A stretch of 64,000 nt of DNA from Bacillus sp. HSf4 (GTDB lineage Bacteria > Bacillota > Bacilli > Bacillales > Bacillaceae), in contig NZ_CP120679.1 in the NCBI RefSeq assembly GCF_029537375.1, positions 291,501-355,500 on the forward strand, given 5' to 3'. The notes below the pieces were generated by a model. The model did not search any database and had not been told where the DNA came from. It saw nothing but the letters and a program-made list of their open reading frames with translations. Of this stretch, positions 52,869 through 62,997 are shown piece by piece (position 1 is the first letter of the stretch; each line of letters opens with the position of its first letter). Position numbers and translations under genes: made by a program.

Positions 52869-53936
52869 TTAGTTTTTAAAGAAGCTGCCGAAGTAGTCTT
52901 CAGCCGTGTAATCATTAAGGTCAAGCTGCCATTTGCCGTCTTTTGTTTTGTTCATTTTGACTTCAACGGTTTTTTCGCTTGAAGCAGTTTCTAATTTTTT
53001 AAGTTCTTCCACCATGGCGTCGATGGTAGGGCTGATCAGTTCATCGCGGGAGATATAATCCTTCCCGCTGTTTTTGACGTATTCTTCCATTCTCTTTTGA
53101 ACCCTTTTTTCGAGGTCTGAGCTGTCGATCGGTGTGATTGTTGCTTCAACTGTCGCCTCGTCACTTGAAATCGTTTTTGTAACCGCTTTGACTTTTGCTT
53201 TGTCCTGATAGGCGTTTTGAATGGCGCTGATCAGTTTGTTCAATTTCTTTTTATCGACTTGATCTTCATCATAGATGCCCATATTCTCGATAAGCGATTT
53301 TTGCCCGCCTTCAAGATAATCAGTAACGATTTCGCGTTTGTTTTCACCCGTCAATTTTTCGAAGTTCTCGTTATCCTTGCCGAAAAGTGTGATATCTGTA
53401 TAAGCGAGCAAGGCTTTGGCCGGATCGTCAAGCTTTTTGGCCGTATCTAAAATGTCGCTGCTGCCGCCGTCGATTGTGAATTCAATCGGCTCGACTTTTT
53501 CGTCGCCATAGACTTCAGGTGTGTATTCAAGCTGGTATTTTTCGCCTTTATCAACCTGGTAGTAAAGGTACCCTTCGGTTGATTTATCCGGGTTTAGCGA
53601 GGCGGATGAAAGCCTTTCATTATCAGTATACATTGACACATCGGACACTTTAGAGTCGTTCTGGTAAAGACTGAACGACCTCTTGTTGACGTTCAATGGT
53701 TTATCACTTGTATTTTTTACGGATACTTTTACTTTTAAAATAAGTTCGCCTTCACCTAGTTTTGTTGTTGAGTCCTCAGGCAGTGTATATTCTGAGCTGA
53801 CGACTTTAACCTCTGCATTGTCCGCTTTTTTTGTATCTTCTTTTTCACCGCTTGCGCTTTTATTGCCTCCGCAAGCTGCTGACACGACGGCTACGATCAT
53901 CAAAAGCATCATCAGAAAAAACTTTTTGCTTCGCAT
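52869..53936 (-). CDS. Lipoprotein, DUF4352/DUF5105-like
   Basis: 355 residues. Signal peptide with a lipobox VSAAC (cysteine near residue 22), a Lys/Glu-rich linker, an Ig-like DUF4352-type segment (LILKVKVSVKNTSDKPLNVN) and a helical DUF5105-type C-terminus ending in a hydrophobic EDYFGSFFKN. Such proteins are common cell-surface lipoproteins of bacilli with unknown function. AAAGGAG lies eight bases before the ATG at 53936; the frame opens 11 codons earlier without support. Confidence 0.75.
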   Translation of the reverse strand: MRSKKFFLMMLLMIVAVVSAACGGNKSASGEKEDTKKADNAEVKVVSSEYTLPEDSTTKLGEGELILKVKVSVKNTSDKPLNVNKRSFSLYQNDSKVSDVSMYTDNERLSSASLNPDKSTEGYLYYQVDKGEKYQLEYTPEVYGDEKVEPIEFTIDGGSSDILDTAKKLDDPAKALLAYTDITLFGKDNENFEKLTGENKREIVTDYLEGGQKSLIENMGIYDEDQVDKKKLNKLISAIQNAYQDKAKVKAVTKTISSDEATVEATITPIDSSDLEKRVQKRMEEYVKNSGKDYISRDELISPTIDAMVEELKKLETASSEKTVEVKMNKTKDGKWQLDLNDYTAEDYFGSFFKN

Positions 53937-54142
53937 GGTCTGTCTCCTTTTTTTTATTAATTTTTTCAAGTGTTATGTAAATGAAAAGAAAATGGCGGAT
54001 TAGGGATAAAGCCCTTTTTTCGGGATGAATTTGATTAAAGTCCCGATCCTTTCATTTATCTAACAGTGAAAATTTGATTATAAATCTTTCTTTTTCCTTA
54101 GTTTCTTAAAAAAAACAGAAACAACATCACTCATTTTAAGGT

Positions 54143-54208
54143 TTAAAGAATCATTGATAAATAGGTTGTAAATCCTAATTTCGGCCAATGTTTTGCAAGA
54201 TTAGACAT
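54143..54208 (-). CDS. Possible 21-residue peptide gene
   Basis: ATG at 54208 has CAGGAGAT nine bases upstream and reads MSNLAKHWPKLGFTTYLSMI plus one Leu to a TAA. The binding site is the only real support. Peptide family unknown. Confidence 0.25.
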   Translation of the reverse strand: MSNLAKHWPKLGFTTYLSMIL

Positions 54209-54497
54209 GATTTCAATCTCCTGATGGTATAAAGAGACTAAAACTTAAGGATTACCTTGAAGTACATTTAATTGAAATCAAACCATTTTTTAAAAAAACA
54301 GGAATGTGTCTTCTTAAGCGGAAAACATAAGAAATTATGGGATTGGGAAGCCGGAAAACAGAAGGTGAACTCCAATTTGCTGCAAGTGAGTCGATAGTCC
54401 CGTTTTCGGGTTTCCTTAACGGAAGCTTAAAATTTAGTGGATCAATCGGTGTGGATGGGGTTGGCACGGTTTTTTAACAGTGATGAATAGGGGGAAA

Positions 54498-54516
54498 GGC
54501 CGCATCGCCGGCGGCC
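54498..54516 (-). terminator. Possible terminator of the YfcC-type gene
   Basis: GGCCGC and GCGGCC around a 7-base loop, followed on the minus strand only by TTT and then C-rich sequence. Weak. Confidence 0.4.
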
Positions 54517-54538
54517 AGCTTAAAACGAAAAACGCTCT

Positions 54539-55939
54539 TCACTTAATGCCGATCATCATGGCGATAATAATGGCTGCAGCGCCGATGATAAACCAGCCAG
54601 CGATCAGTTTCCAGACAAATTTGACCCAGCGTTCATAAGGAATGCCGGCAATCGCAAGCGAAGCCATCAATACACCCGATGTCGGAATGATGGAATTGGT
54701 TATGCCGTCTCCATATTGATAAGCAAGCACGGCGATTTGCCGTTCAAATCCCAAAAGATCTGCCAGGGGCGCCATAAGAGGCATTGTTGTGGCAGCTTGG
54801 CCGCTTCCGGACGGAATAAATGTATTGATGGCGACTTGGACGATAAACATACCGACGGCGCTGATTTCATTTGGAAGTGTGCTGATGGCAGAAGCGAGGC
54901 TGTTGATCATCGTATCAATGATGCGGCCATCTTCCAATACAACGACGATGGCTCGGGCAAATCCGACGATCAACGCTCCGTAAACAACCTGTTTCATCCC
55001 GTCAACAAACGAATCGAAGGTCTTGTTGATGGTGAGTCCGCCGGCAAGACCGGAAGCGAGTCCGATAATTAGAAACCCGGCCGACAGCTCACTTAAAAAC
55101 CAGCCCCATTGAAACACACCGAATATATTGATCGCAAAGCCGAATGCAACGATGAGAAAAACGAGGCCGTGCCGCGGTGTGAAGGAAATATGAGAATGCG
55201 CCGCCGCCGCTTCTTCACGCATCTCGGCAGCGGTTCCATACATCAGTCCGTGTTGCGGATTTGCTTTGACTTTTTGCGCATATGTCATGACGTAATAAAT
55301 GGCGTATCCAAGCATGGCCGTATAAACAACGAGTCTGTAGCCGACGGCGCTGAAAATGGGTACTTCGGCAATCGTCTGCGCGATTCCGACAGTGAAAGGG
55401 TTGAGCATGCCGCCGGTAAATCCGGCTGCAGCCCCGAGGGAGATCATCGCCAGGCCTGTCATTGAATCATAGCCGAGCGCTCGTGCAACCGCGATGCCGA
55501 TCGGAACAAAGATGATCGTCTCTTCAGATAAACCGATGGTAGCGCCGCCAAGCGAAAAGGCGAACATGATCGCCGGGATTAGCAGGGCGCCCCGCTTCTT
55601 CAGGCGCTGCACCAAACAATTGACTCCGGCGTTGATCATCCCTGTCTGGTGAATGATGCCGAAAGCGCCACCGATCAAAAAGATGTAAAAAATGATGTCC
55701 GCCGATTGCATCATGCCTTCGGGAACGGCTTTAAACAAATCAAACATACCGACGGGGTCGGCGTCTTTCTGCTCGTAACTTCCCTGAACGATCACCGTTC
55801 GGCCGTCTTCTTCAACCCGTTCAAATTGACCGGCAGGAATCAGGTAAGAAGCGACAGCGGCCAGAATCATGATCAGAAAAATCAACGCATATGTGTGTGG
55901 AAAGCGACATGTTGTTTTCTTCGGGGCGTCATTGCTCAT
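54539..55939 (-). CDS. YfcC-family membrane transporter
   Basis: 466 residues with about 12 membrane segments. Landmarks FPHTYALIFLIMILAAVASY, GGAFGIIHQTGMINAG, FSLGGATIGLSEETIIF, NTFIPSGSGQAATTMPLMAP and GDGITNSIIPTSGVLMASLA place it in the YfcC/DcuC-like (IT superfamily) group, often linked to uptake of peptides or amino-acid derivatives. Divergent from an M20 amidohydrolase, so substrate uptake followed by hydrolysis is a reasonable guess. Confidence 0.8.
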   Translation of the reverse strand: MSNDAPKKTTCRFPHTYALIFLIMILAAVASYLIPAGQFERVEEDGRTVIVQGSYEQKDADPVGMFDLFKAVPEGMMQSADIIFYIFLIGGAFGIIHQTGMINAGVNCLVQRLKKRGALLIPAIMFAFSLGGATIGLSEETIIFVPIGIAVARALGYDSMTGLAMISLGAAAGFTGGMLNPFTVGIAQTIAEVPIFSAVGYRLVVYTAMLGYAIYYVMTYAQKVKANPQHGLMYGTAAEMREEAAAAHSHISFTPRHGLVFLIVAFGFAINIFGVFQWGWFLSELSAGFLIIGLASGLAGGLTINKTFDSFVDGMKQVVYGALIVGFARAIVVVLEDGRIIDTMINSLASAISTLPNEISAVGMFIVQVAINTFIPSGSGQAATTMPLMAPLADLLGFERQIAVLAYQYGDGITNSIIPTSGVLMASLAIAGIPYERWVKFVWKLIAGWFIIGAAAIIIAMMIGIK

Positions 55940-55959
55940 TCGGCAAATCTCCTTTATAA

Positions 55960-55973
55960 TGTATTAATATACA
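55960..55973. promoter_or_regulatory. Palindrome in the YfcC/M20 divergent region
   Basis: TGTATTAATATACA: TGTAT and ATACA arms around TAAT, 20 bases before the transporter gene. Candidate operator for coordinate control. Confidence 0.35.
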
Positions 55974-56059
55974 AAGTTTTATATATTTAAACATTTTTAA
56001 TATATGAGAATCGATTTGTCAATCCCCTGGAATTTTATATGGAGAAGGGAGAACAGCGC

Positions 56060-57226
56060 GTGAAAAAACAAATTGAGAAAGAAATCGAACATATCCGTGA
56101 AGAGCTGCTGCATATCAGCCAGTATATTGGCAACAACCCCGAACTGGGTCATGAGGAATTCAAAGCTGCAAAGCTCTTGACCGAGGAGCTCAAAAAGCAC
56201 GATTTTAAAGTGCAATTAGGAACAGCAGGTCTTGCCACCGCATTTACAGCCGAATATGACAGCGGCCGGCCCGGCCCTTCCATCGGGTTTATGGCAGAAT
56301 ATGATGCGCTTCCCGGCCTGGGCCATGCCTGCGGCCACAATTTGATCGGGACAATGGCTGTTGGCGCCGCCATCGGCGTCAGCAAAGTGATGAATTCGTG
56401 CGGCGGCAAAGTGTATGTATACGGAACGCCTGCAGAAGAAACAAAAGGCGGAAAAGTCACCATGGCGGAACAAGGGATTTTCGACCACCTGGATGCCGCC
56501 ATGATGGTGCACCCGTATTGCAGACATGAAAAAAGCGGGACATCGCTGGCGATGGATGCCATTCAATTTGAGTTTTTCGGAAAGGCATCACATGCAGCAG
56601 GAGCTCCGCATGAAGGTATCAATGCCCTGGATGCCGTGATTCAGACATTCAACGGTATAAATGCGCTCAGACAGCATATCCTGCCTGACGCGCGGATTCA
56701 CGGCATCATTCCCGAGGGAGGAAAAGCGGCGAATGTCGTGCCGGATTATGCAGTCGCACAATTTTACGTCAGGGGAGCCGAACGCTCCTATGTCAATGAA
56801 CTGCTGGAAAAAGTGAAAAACTGTGCGAAAGCCGCTGCGCTCGCGACAGGGGCCCGGCTTGAAACCTCTTTTTACGAATTGTCTTATGACGATATGAAAA
56901 CAAATGAAACGTTATCAGACATTTTTACAAAAAACATGATCGAGTTAGGCGTTGAGCCCGATTCCATTTATGAAAAAGCGGATGGAGGGGGATCGATTGA
57001 CATGGGGAATGTCAGCCAGATCACACCATCGATTCATCCATATGTGCAAATTTGCGATGAACCATTTGCCTGCCATACACCGGAGTTTCGCGAAGCAGCG
57101 ATGAGCAGCAAAGGATTTGAAGGATTGATGCTCGGCGCAAAGTCATTGGCGTTAACCGCCTATGATCTTTTGACCAATGCAGAGCTTTTGAACAAAGTGA
57201 ATGAAGAATTCAAGCTGTTAAAATAA
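56060..57226 (+). CDS. M20-family amidohydrolase
   Basis: 388 residues, M20 peptidase/aminoacylase-1-like (ACY1L2, AbgB-like). Metal-site landmarks FMAEYDALPGLGHACGHNL and GTPAEETKGGK, dimerisation domain with SHAAGAPHEGINALDAV, and a terminal CHTPEF histidine. GTG at 56060 is preferred: GAAGGGAG lies eight bases before it, whereas the ATG at 56039 has no binding site. It probably splits an N-acyl or p-aminobenzoyl amino acid taken up by the divergent transporter. Confidence 0.8.
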   Translation: MKKQIEKEIEHIREELLHISQYIGNNPELGHEEFKAAKLLTEELKKHDFKVQLGTAGLATAFTAEYDSGRPGPSIGFMAEYDALPGLGHACGHNLIGTMAVGAAIGVSKVMNSCGGKVYVYGTPAEETKGGKVTMAEQGIFDHLDAAMMVHPYCRHEKSGTSLAMDAIQFEFFGKASHAAGAPHEGINALDAVIQTFNGINALRQHILPDARIHGIIPEGGKAANVVPDYAVAQFYVRGAERSYVNELLEKVKNCAKAAALATGARLETSFYELSYDDMKTNETLSDIFTKNMIELGVEPDSIYEKADGGGSIDMGNVSQITPSIHPYVQICDEPFACHTPEFREAAMSSKGFEGLMLGAKSLALTAYDLLTNAELLNKVNEEFKLLK

Positions 57227-57233
57227 GGATGGA

Positions 57234-57264
57234 AGAGGAAAACGATGTTTTCCTCTCTTTTTTT
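57234..57264 (+). terminator. Terminator of the M20 gene
   Basis: AGAGGAAAAC and GTTTTCCTCT with a GAT loop, then CTTTTTTTT. Confidence 0.9.
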
Positions 57265-57404
57265 GGACTGAAAGTCAGTGAAGAAAATCTAACGAATAAA
57301 TAGACAGAAAATGATGAAAATTTAAACTGGTATGAAAGGGATGGAGTCAGAGAAAATACAAATACATAAGCTACATACGAAGAAGCAGGGGGAGATCTAA
57401 AATC

Positions 57405-58532
57405 ATGATGAAACGGCGAATGTTGTTTATTGTTATAGGCTTATTGCTGATGATGACCGGGTGCTCCGGTGCAAATGAGTCTTTAAATGAAACAAAAGCT
57501 GAAGCGAAAACGGGAACAAAGACAGTCAGCACAGGTCAAAAAAATAAAGATTTGCCCAATATCAAAATCCTGGCTACAGGTGGAACGATTGCGGGCGCGG
57601 ATAAGTCAAAAACATCGACAACCAATTATAAAGCGGGGGCACTCGGGATTGATACGTTGATCGAAGCCGTTCCGGAGATGCAGGATCTCGCCAATATCAG
57701 CGGCGAACAGATCGCCAATATCGGCAGTCAAAATATGACCAATGACATTTTGCTGAAGTTGAGCAAGCGTGTCGGGAAGCTGCTGGCTTCTGACGATATC
57801 GACGGGATTGTCATCACGCACGGCACAGATACACTTGAAGAAACGGCCTATTTTTTAAACCTTGTCATCAAAAGCGATAAACCGGTCGTCGTTGTCGGAT
57901 CTATGAGGCCATCAACAGCGATCGGAGCGGATGGACCTGCGAATCTTTACAACGCCGTAAAAGTAGCGGCGAGCGAGAAGGCGAACGGGAAAGGAACGCT
58001 GATCGTCATGAATGACCGCATCGGAGCCGCGAGGTATGTAACAAAAACAAACACAACGGCTCCTGATACATTTAAGTCGGAGGAAATGGGCTTTCTCGGC
58101 AACATTGCCGACGACATCTATTTTCATAATGAAGTGACGAAAAAGCATACGACGGAAACAGACTTTGATATTTCAAAAATCGATAAGCTTCCTCAAGTCG
58201 ACATTATTTACGGCTATCAAAACGACGGGCGCTTTTTGTTCGATGCCGCTGTCAAAGCGGGGGCGAAAGGCATCGTCTATGCGGGAAGCGGAAACGGCTC
58301 GATTTCCGATGAAGCGAAAAAAGGCGCGACAGCGGCTGTGAAAAAAGGAGCGGCCGTCGTCCGCTCGAGCCGCACCGGGAGCGGAGTCGTAACACCGAAT
58401 CCGGATCTGGAAAAGAAACAGCTGTTGTCCTCCAATTCGTTGAACCCGGAAAAATCCCGGATTTTACTGATGCTTGCTCTGACCAAAACAGATGACCCTG
58501 AAAAAATCCAGAACTATTTTAATGAGTATTAG
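57405..58532 (+). CDS. ansZ: Extracellular L-asparaginase AnsZ (type II), lipoprotein
   Basis: 375 residues. Lipobox MMTGC, then the asparaginase fold with both threonine sites: ILATGGTIAGADKS near residue 56 and ITHGTDTLEETAYF near residue 143, and the lysine region VVVGSMRPSTAIGADGP. It hydrolyses external asparagine to aspartate and ammonia. Same length as the B. subtilis enzyme, which TnrA activates; I could not find a convincing TnrA site in the 140 bases upstream. GGGGGAG precedes the start. Confidence 0.95.
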   Translation: MMKRRMLFIVIGLLLMMTGCSGANESLNETKAEAKTGTKTVSTGQKNKDLPNIKILATGGTIAGADKSKTSTTNYKAGALGIDTLIEAVPEMQDLANISGEQIANIGSQNMTNDILLKLSKRVGKLLASDDIDGIVITHGTDTLEETAYFLNLVIKSDKPVVVVGSMRPSTAIGADGPANLYNAVKVAASEKANGKGTLIVMNDRIGAARYVTKTNTTAPDTFKSEEMGFLGNIADDIYFHNEVTKKHTTETDFDISKIDKLPQVDIIYGYQNDGRFLFDAAVKAGAKGIVYAGSGNGSISDEAKKGATAAVKKGAAVVRSSRTGSGVVTPNPDLEKKQLLSSNSLNPEKSRILLMLALTKTDDPEKIQNYFNEY

Positions 58533-58560
58533 AAAGCTGCCGGTGATTCGGCGGCTTTTA
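58533..58560. terminator. ansZ terminator
   Basis: AAAGCTGCCG and CGGCGGCTTT (one mismatch) around six bases, followed by TA-rich sequence. It overlaps the end of the convergent gene. Confidence 0.65.
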
Positions 58561-59010
58561 TAAATCCTGCGATAACCGGATCATATCGATGCATTGAATG
58601 CCATTTTCATAAATGGGTTCTGAATAATGCCTGATAAAAAAATCCCGGTCTATCCCTGTGATTCTGAACCCGCATTTTTGATAGAGAGCCAGCTGTCCGA
58701 TGCTTGAATTTCCGGTGCCGATTTCCATCGTTTTAAACCCTTCTGATTTTGCCGTTTTTAGCGCATGCATGATCAGCTGTTTTCCGATTCCCTTTCCCTG
58801 CATCTCCTCTTTGACTGCAATATTGACCAATTCGGCCGTTTCCGGCCTTGTCGCCAGCAGGATATAAACCCCGGCTATTTCCCGGTTGATTTCAGCAGTG
58901 AAACATTGCCCTCTTTCGGCATAGTCTTTGACCAGTTTTTCCGACGGATCTGCCGACAGCAGCAAATCCATCGGCAGCGTGTTTTCACGTGAAAGCTTTT
59001 GAATGATCAT
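58558..59010 (-). CDS. GNAT acetyltransferase (YvbK-like)
   Basis: 150 residues. Acetyl-CoA motif VKEEMQGKGIGKQLIMHAL near residue 67 and ALYQKCGFRITGIDRDFF near residue 108 define the GNAT fold; the tail resembles B. subtilis YvbK. Substrate unknown. Convergent with ansZ. Confidence 0.75.
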   Translation of the reverse strand: MIIQKLSRENTLPMDLLLSADPSEKLVKDYAERGQCFTAEINREIAGVYILLATRPETAELVNIAVKEEMQGKGIGKQLIMHALKTAKSEGFKTMEIGTGNSSIGQLALYQKCGFRITGIDRDFFIRHYSEPIYENGIQCIDMIRLSQDL

Positions 59011-59097
59011 TTCTCTTTCCCCCTATCTGAAACAATTGAAATCCTTCAGGGTCTCGTGCAAAATAAACATTAGCGAACCCAAAGGAGAGGTGCAGAT

Positions 59098-60588
59098 ATG
59101 AATATATCTGAATATATGGCGTATGACGCCGTAGGCTTATCTAAGCTTATCAAAAAAAAGGAAGTCACAGCAGCCGAATTAACCGACATCGCCTTTGCCC
59201 GCCTGGAGCAAGTCAATCCGGGAATCAATGCGGTCGTGCGGACGAGAAAAGACCGGGTCATGCATGAAAGCGAACAGCTTGATGTTTCCAGGCAGCCGTT
59301 CGCCGGTGTGCCCATTCTCTTAAAAGATATTTCCCAAGCGATAAAAGGAGAGCCGCTGACAGCCGGGGCGAAGCTGCTCAAGTCCTATACCGCAAAGCGC
59401 GATTCGAATTTTGTCGCAACCTTGCGCGAGGCAGGGTTTTTATTTCTCGGGCACACGAATACACCTGAATACGGGTTGAAAAATATTTCTGAACCTGAGC
59501 TGTACGGGCCGACGCGGAATCCGTGGAATACCGCTTATTCGCCGGGAGGATCAAGCGGCGGCTCGGCAGCGGCGGTGGCGGCGGGAATCGTGCCCGTGGC
59601 TGGAGCGAGTGATGGGGGAGGCTCCATTCGGATTCCGGCTTCTTTTACGGGGCTGTTCGGTCTGAAACCGACCCGCGGCAGAACGCCTGTCGGCCCTGGA
59701 GCCGGTCGTCAGTGGCAGGGTGCGTCGATTGATTTTGTTCTGTCACGGACTGTCAGAGACAGCGCGGCACTGCTGGACATTCTGCAAACGATCCAGCCGG
59801 AAGCTGCTTTTCAAACGCCTTTATTTCCCGGACGATATGCCGATGATCTGCAAATAGGGACACAGCGCCCTTTGAAAATCGCTTTTTCTGTGGAAAGTCC
59901 CGTAGGAACGCCTGTCAGCGATGAGGCCAAGCGCGCTGTTTATCACACCGTGAAATGGCTTGAAGCTGAAGGGCATCATGTTGAGGAACAGACGAACGGA
60001 GTCGACGGGCTCCGCTTAATAGAAAACTACTATTTGATGAACAGCGGTGAAATCTCGGCAATGGTTTTAGGAATGGAAAAAACGCTCGGACGGCCGATCA
60101 CGGCACAGGATGTGGAAATCGTCACATGGGTTCTGAATGAAGCCGGCAAAAAAGTGACGGCGGCGGAGTTTACCGCGAGCTTAGCTTCTTGGGATAAAGC
60201 CGCCGCACAAATGGCGGCGTTTCATGAAACCTATGATGTATACGTGACCCCTGCCTCGGCCTATCCCGCGCCAAAGGTCGGCGAGCTGACCCACACGCAA
60301 AAAGAAGCGGAAGAGCTCAAGAAGGTAAGCGGCATGGAAAAAGACGAACAGCAGGCGCTTATCTATCAAATGTTTTTGAAAAGCCTGACATTTACCCCAT
60401 TCACACAGCTTGCAAACTTAACCGGCCAGCCGGCGATGAGCGTGCCGGTCCATATGACAAGCGATGGGCTTCCGCTGGGGGTTCAGTTTACGGCTCCGAA
60501 AGGAAAAGAGCATTGGCTGCTTCGGATAGCCTATACATTAGAGCAGTCCGATTTATGGGTTGGAATGAAAGGAAACCCGATGTTTTAG
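59098..60588 (+). CDS. Amidase (amidase signature family)
   Basis: 496 residues with the Ser-Ser-Lys triad: lysine in [25 protein letters not shown], and [20 protein letters not shown]. Related to GatA but not followed by gatC/gatB and with its own flanks, so it is a free-standing amide hydrolase of unknown substrate. GGAGAGGTG precedes the ATG. Confidence 0.85.
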   Translation: MNISEYMAYDAVGLSKLIKKKEVTAAELTDIAFARLEQVNPGINAVVRTRKDRVMHESEQLDVSRQPFAGVPILLKDISQAIKGEPLTAGAKLLKSYTAKRDSNFVATLREAGFLFLGHTNTPEYGLKNISEPELYGPTRNPWNTAYSPGGSSGGSAAAVAAGIVPVAGASDGGGSIRIPASFTGLFGLKPTRGRTPVGPGAGRQWQGASIDFVLSRTVRDSAALLDILQTIQPEAAFQTPLFPGRYADDLQIGTQRPLKIAFSVESPVGTPVSDEAKRAVYHTVKWLEAEGHHVEEQTNGVDGLRLIENYYLMNSGEISAMVLGMEKTLGRPITAQDVEIVTWVLNEAGKKVTAAEFTASLASWDKAAAQMAAFHETYDVYVTPASAYPAPKVGELTHTQKEAEELKKVSGMEKDEQQALIYQMFLKSLTFTPFTQLANLTGQPAMSVPVHMTSDGLPLGVQFTAPKGKEHWLLRIAYTLEQSDLWVGMKGNPMF

Positions 60589-60606
60589 CCGGCACATCAC
60601 CGCAAC

Positions 60607-60644
60607 AAAAGAACGGACGCCTGAACAGGCGCCGTTCTTTTGTT
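60607..60644. terminator. Bidirectional terminator between the amidase and pepF
   Basis: CAAAAGAACGGACGCCTG pairs with CAGGCGCCGTTCTTTTG (one mismatch). Confidence 0.85.
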
Positions 60645-62459
60645 TTAACCATACAGCATTTCCAGCTCATCCACCAATGACTCGACATAGCGGACGGCCC
60701 GGCGGATCGGTTCGTCAGTCGACATATCGACGCCGGCATGCTTTAACAGGTCAAGAGGTTTCATTGTTCCTCCTGCTTTTAAGACAGACAGCCATCTGTC
60801 CACCGCCGGCTGCCCTTCATGCTTGATCATCTGTGAAACCAATGTTGAAGCAGTCAATCCTGCTGAATAAGTGTAGGGGTACAAGCCCATGTAATAATGG
60901 GGCTGGCGCATCCATGTCAGGCTGGCGCCTTCATCAATCACGACTTCTGCGCCCCAGAATTCGGAAAGCACTTTGCTTGTTTGTTCAGACAGCGCAGAGG
61001 CGGTAAGAGCGCGCCCCTGTTCTGCAAGCTGATACACCCTGCGCTGATACTCCCCTTCGAGCAGGTGGGTGACAAAGTTGTGGTAATACGTGCCCAGCAG
61101 CTGATTGATGACCCAGCGCTTCATCTTTGAATCATTTGTTTGTGAGAACAGGTGCTGTGCGAGCAGCATTTCATTCATCGTCGAAGGAGCCTCCACGAAA
61201 AATAAAGAAGGGCTGATGTTCATGATCCGCTGATCGCGGGCTGCGAAATAAAAATGGCCGGCATGGCCCAGTTCATGGGCAAGGGTAAAGACATCCCGCA
61301 TCGTATCCGTCCAGGTCATTAAAATGTAAGGATGAGCGCCGTACGGGCTTGAGCAAAAGGCGCCTGTTGATTTGCCGACATTGTCAGCCAAATCGACCCA
61401 CCTTTCAGTTAAAGCGGTTTTCATCACTTGTGCATACTCAGGGCCCATCACTTGTAAAGCATCGAGAATCATGTTTTTTGCATCTGCAAAAGTAGTTTGA
61501 GGGTTGAAGCCATGGTCGAGCGGGGCCTGCAAATCGCAGAAGCGCATCTCGTCCAGACCGAGTACACGTTTTTTTAGGCCGGCATACCTTCGCATATGTG
61601 GCGCAAGCTCCTGTTTGATGACATCCAGCTGGTTGTGGTACATCTCAAGTGTCACGCTTTGCGGCTGCAGGAGCATGTGGGTGACTGATTCATATCCGCG
61701 CAAGGAGGACATCGCCACTTGTTTTTTGACTTCTGTTTCATATGCGGCGGCAATTGTGTTTTGATATTGCTTTAAGGTATCGACAAATGAGTCAAAGGCT
61801 TTTCTGCGAATGTCCGTATCAGGGGAAAACATATATCTGCCTTCATATAGCGCAAACGAATTGGCGAGTTCACGGCCATTTGAATCGGTAATCGGTTCAA
61901 ATCGCATATCTGCCAGTTTCGCCATTCCGAAGATTTTGTAGGGCGCTTCATACACTTCGCCCAACATGGCCAGCGCTTCTTCCGTTTCCGGCAAAAGCTT
62001 GTACGGCTTGCGCTCTAACATGTCCGTCAGCATGTTTCGGAAAGGTTCGAATTCTTCTTCACTTTTTATGTACGACTCAATGACAGCCTCGGGAAGTTGT
62101 AAAATCTCTGATTCGATAAATGAAAGGCCCGCATTGATTTTCGCCTTCAGCGCGGCCATTTTTGAAGCATTCGCTTGATTGATGGGGTTTGTCAAATCTT
62201 CTGACTTTTTGAGGTAGATATAGGCGATAGCCTTGCTTAAACGCTTCATGATCTGTTCTTCCATCAGCAAACAATCGAGCAGGACTTGTGCGCCTTCATG
62301 AAGTCTTCCTTTAAAAGATGTGATCGCCGATAAGTCATCCTCAATGTTGGCCAGCTCGTCTTTCCAAGCTGCGTCTGAAGAAAACAAATCTGTCAGTTTC
62401 CATGTCATCTCTTTCGCAACTTCTGAACGGTTCAGTCTCTTTTCAGCCGCTTTTTTCAA
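60645..62459 (-). CDS. pepF: Oligoendopeptidase F (M3 family)
   Basis: 604 residues. Zinc motif HELGHAGHF near residue 395 and downstream EAPSTMNEML supplying the third ligand are intact. N-terminal helical domain typical of PepF (WKLTDLFSSDAAWKDELANI). A cytoplasmic peptidase cleaving short peptides. B. subtilis has more than one PepF-like enzyme, so the symbol names the family. Confidence 0.85.
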   Translation of the reverse strand: MKKAAEKRLNRSEVAKEMTWKLTDLFSSDAAWKDELANIEDDLSAITSFKGRLHEGAQVLLDCLLMEEQIMKRLSKAIAYIYLKKSEDLTNPINQANASKMAALKAKINAGLSFIESEILQLPEAVIESYIKSEEEFEPFRNMLTDMLERKPYKLLPETEEALAMLGEVYEAPYKIFGMAKLADMRFEPITDSNGRELANSFALYEGRYMFSPDTDIRRKAFDSFVDTLKQYQNTIAAAYETEVKKQVAMSSLRGYESVTHMLLQPQSVTLEMYHNQLDVIKQELAPHMRRYAGLKKRVLGLDEMRFCDLQAPLDHGFNPQTTFADAKNMILDALQVMGPEYAQVMKTALTERWVDLADNVGKSTGAFCSSPYGAHPYILMTWTDTMRDVFTLAHELGHAGHFYFAARDQRIMNISPSLFFVEAPSTMNEMLLAQHLFSQTNDSKMKRWVINQLLGTYYHNFVTHLLEGEYQRRVYQLAEQGRALTASALSEQTSKVLSEFWGAEVVIDEGASLTWMRQPHYYMGLYPYTYSAGLTASTLVSQMIKHEGQPAVDRWLSVLKAGGTMKPLDLLKHAGVDMSTDEPIRRAVRYVESLVDELEMLYG

Positions 62460-62534
62460 TCGATCTCCCCCAATTCCGATTATTTCGTGTTTCTAATTAA
62501 TTATATAAAAGACAGAGGCTGAATGAAACAAAAT

Positions 62535-62570
62535 AAAAACGACGATTTCTGATGAAACCGCCGTTTTATT
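62535..62570 (-). terminator. Terminator of the small stress membrane protein gene
   Basis: AAAACGACGATTTC and GAAACCGCCGTTTT (two mismatches) around ATC-type loop; on the minus strand T-rich sequence follows. Confidence 0.7.
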
Positions 62571-62573
62571 GCT

Positions 62574-62831
62574 TCACTTGCGTTCACTCATGCTTCGCAT
62601 CACAAGGCTCACGATAAAGATCAGGATGATCGCCCCAACCAGAGCGGGGATGATATTAAATCCGCCAATCATCGGCCCCCAGTTTCCTAAGATCAGTGAT
62701 CCCAGCCATGAACCGACAAATCCGGCGATGATGTTGCCGATGATTCCTCCAGGTACATCCCGTCTGATAATAAGGCCCGCAAGCCAGCCGAGAATCCCTC
62801 CGATGATTAAAGACCAAATCAGTCCAAACAC
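62574..62831 (-). CDS. GlsB/YeaQ/YmgE-family stress membrane protein (YwzA-like)
   Basis: 85 residues, three membrane segments rich in glycine (GLIWSLIIGGILGWLAGLII, IGNIIAGFVGSWLGSLILG). The GTG at 62831 has AAGGAGG eight bases upstream and gives the family size; an ATG 16 codons earlier (62879) would read through that binding site. The upstream promoter looks sigma-B dependent, fitting a general stress role. Confidence 0.85.
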   Translation of the reverse strand: MFGLIWSLIIGGILGWLAGLIIRRDVPGGIIGNIIAGFVGSWLGSLILGNWGPMIGGFNIIPALVGAIILIFIVSLVMRSMSERK

Positions 62832-62891
62832 AGATATTGCCTCCTTGATATTTTCCGTCTTTCCCTTAGCTTTTGACATTCATGAGGAACT

Positions 62892-62917
62892 ATACCACTG
62901 TTTTTTCTCAATGAAAC
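62892..62917 (-). promoter_or_regulatory. Candidate sigma-B promoter
   Basis: On the minus strand GTTTCA (62917-62912), 14 bases, TGGTAT (62897-62892), against the consensus GTTTAA-N13-15-GGGTAT. Confidence 0.6.
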
Positions 62918-62997
62918 CATTCTCAGAAATCAAACGTATGACATACCAACACCAAGAAAAGGCATACAACTCATAAAAGAAGAGAGAGGAGTTTGGC

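Larger units (their letters stand above)
53937..54538. other. Intergenic region
   Basis: About 600 bases without a recognised gene. It contains the lipoprotein promoter region, one 21-codon ORF with a good binding site on the minus strand (54143-54208), and a GC-rich hairpin at 54498-54516 that may end transcription of the YfcC-type gene. Confidence 0.5.

Noticed and set aside
57264..57404. TnrA box search upstream of ansZ
   Set aside because: The nearest candidates do not fit TGTNA-N7-TNACA; none reported.
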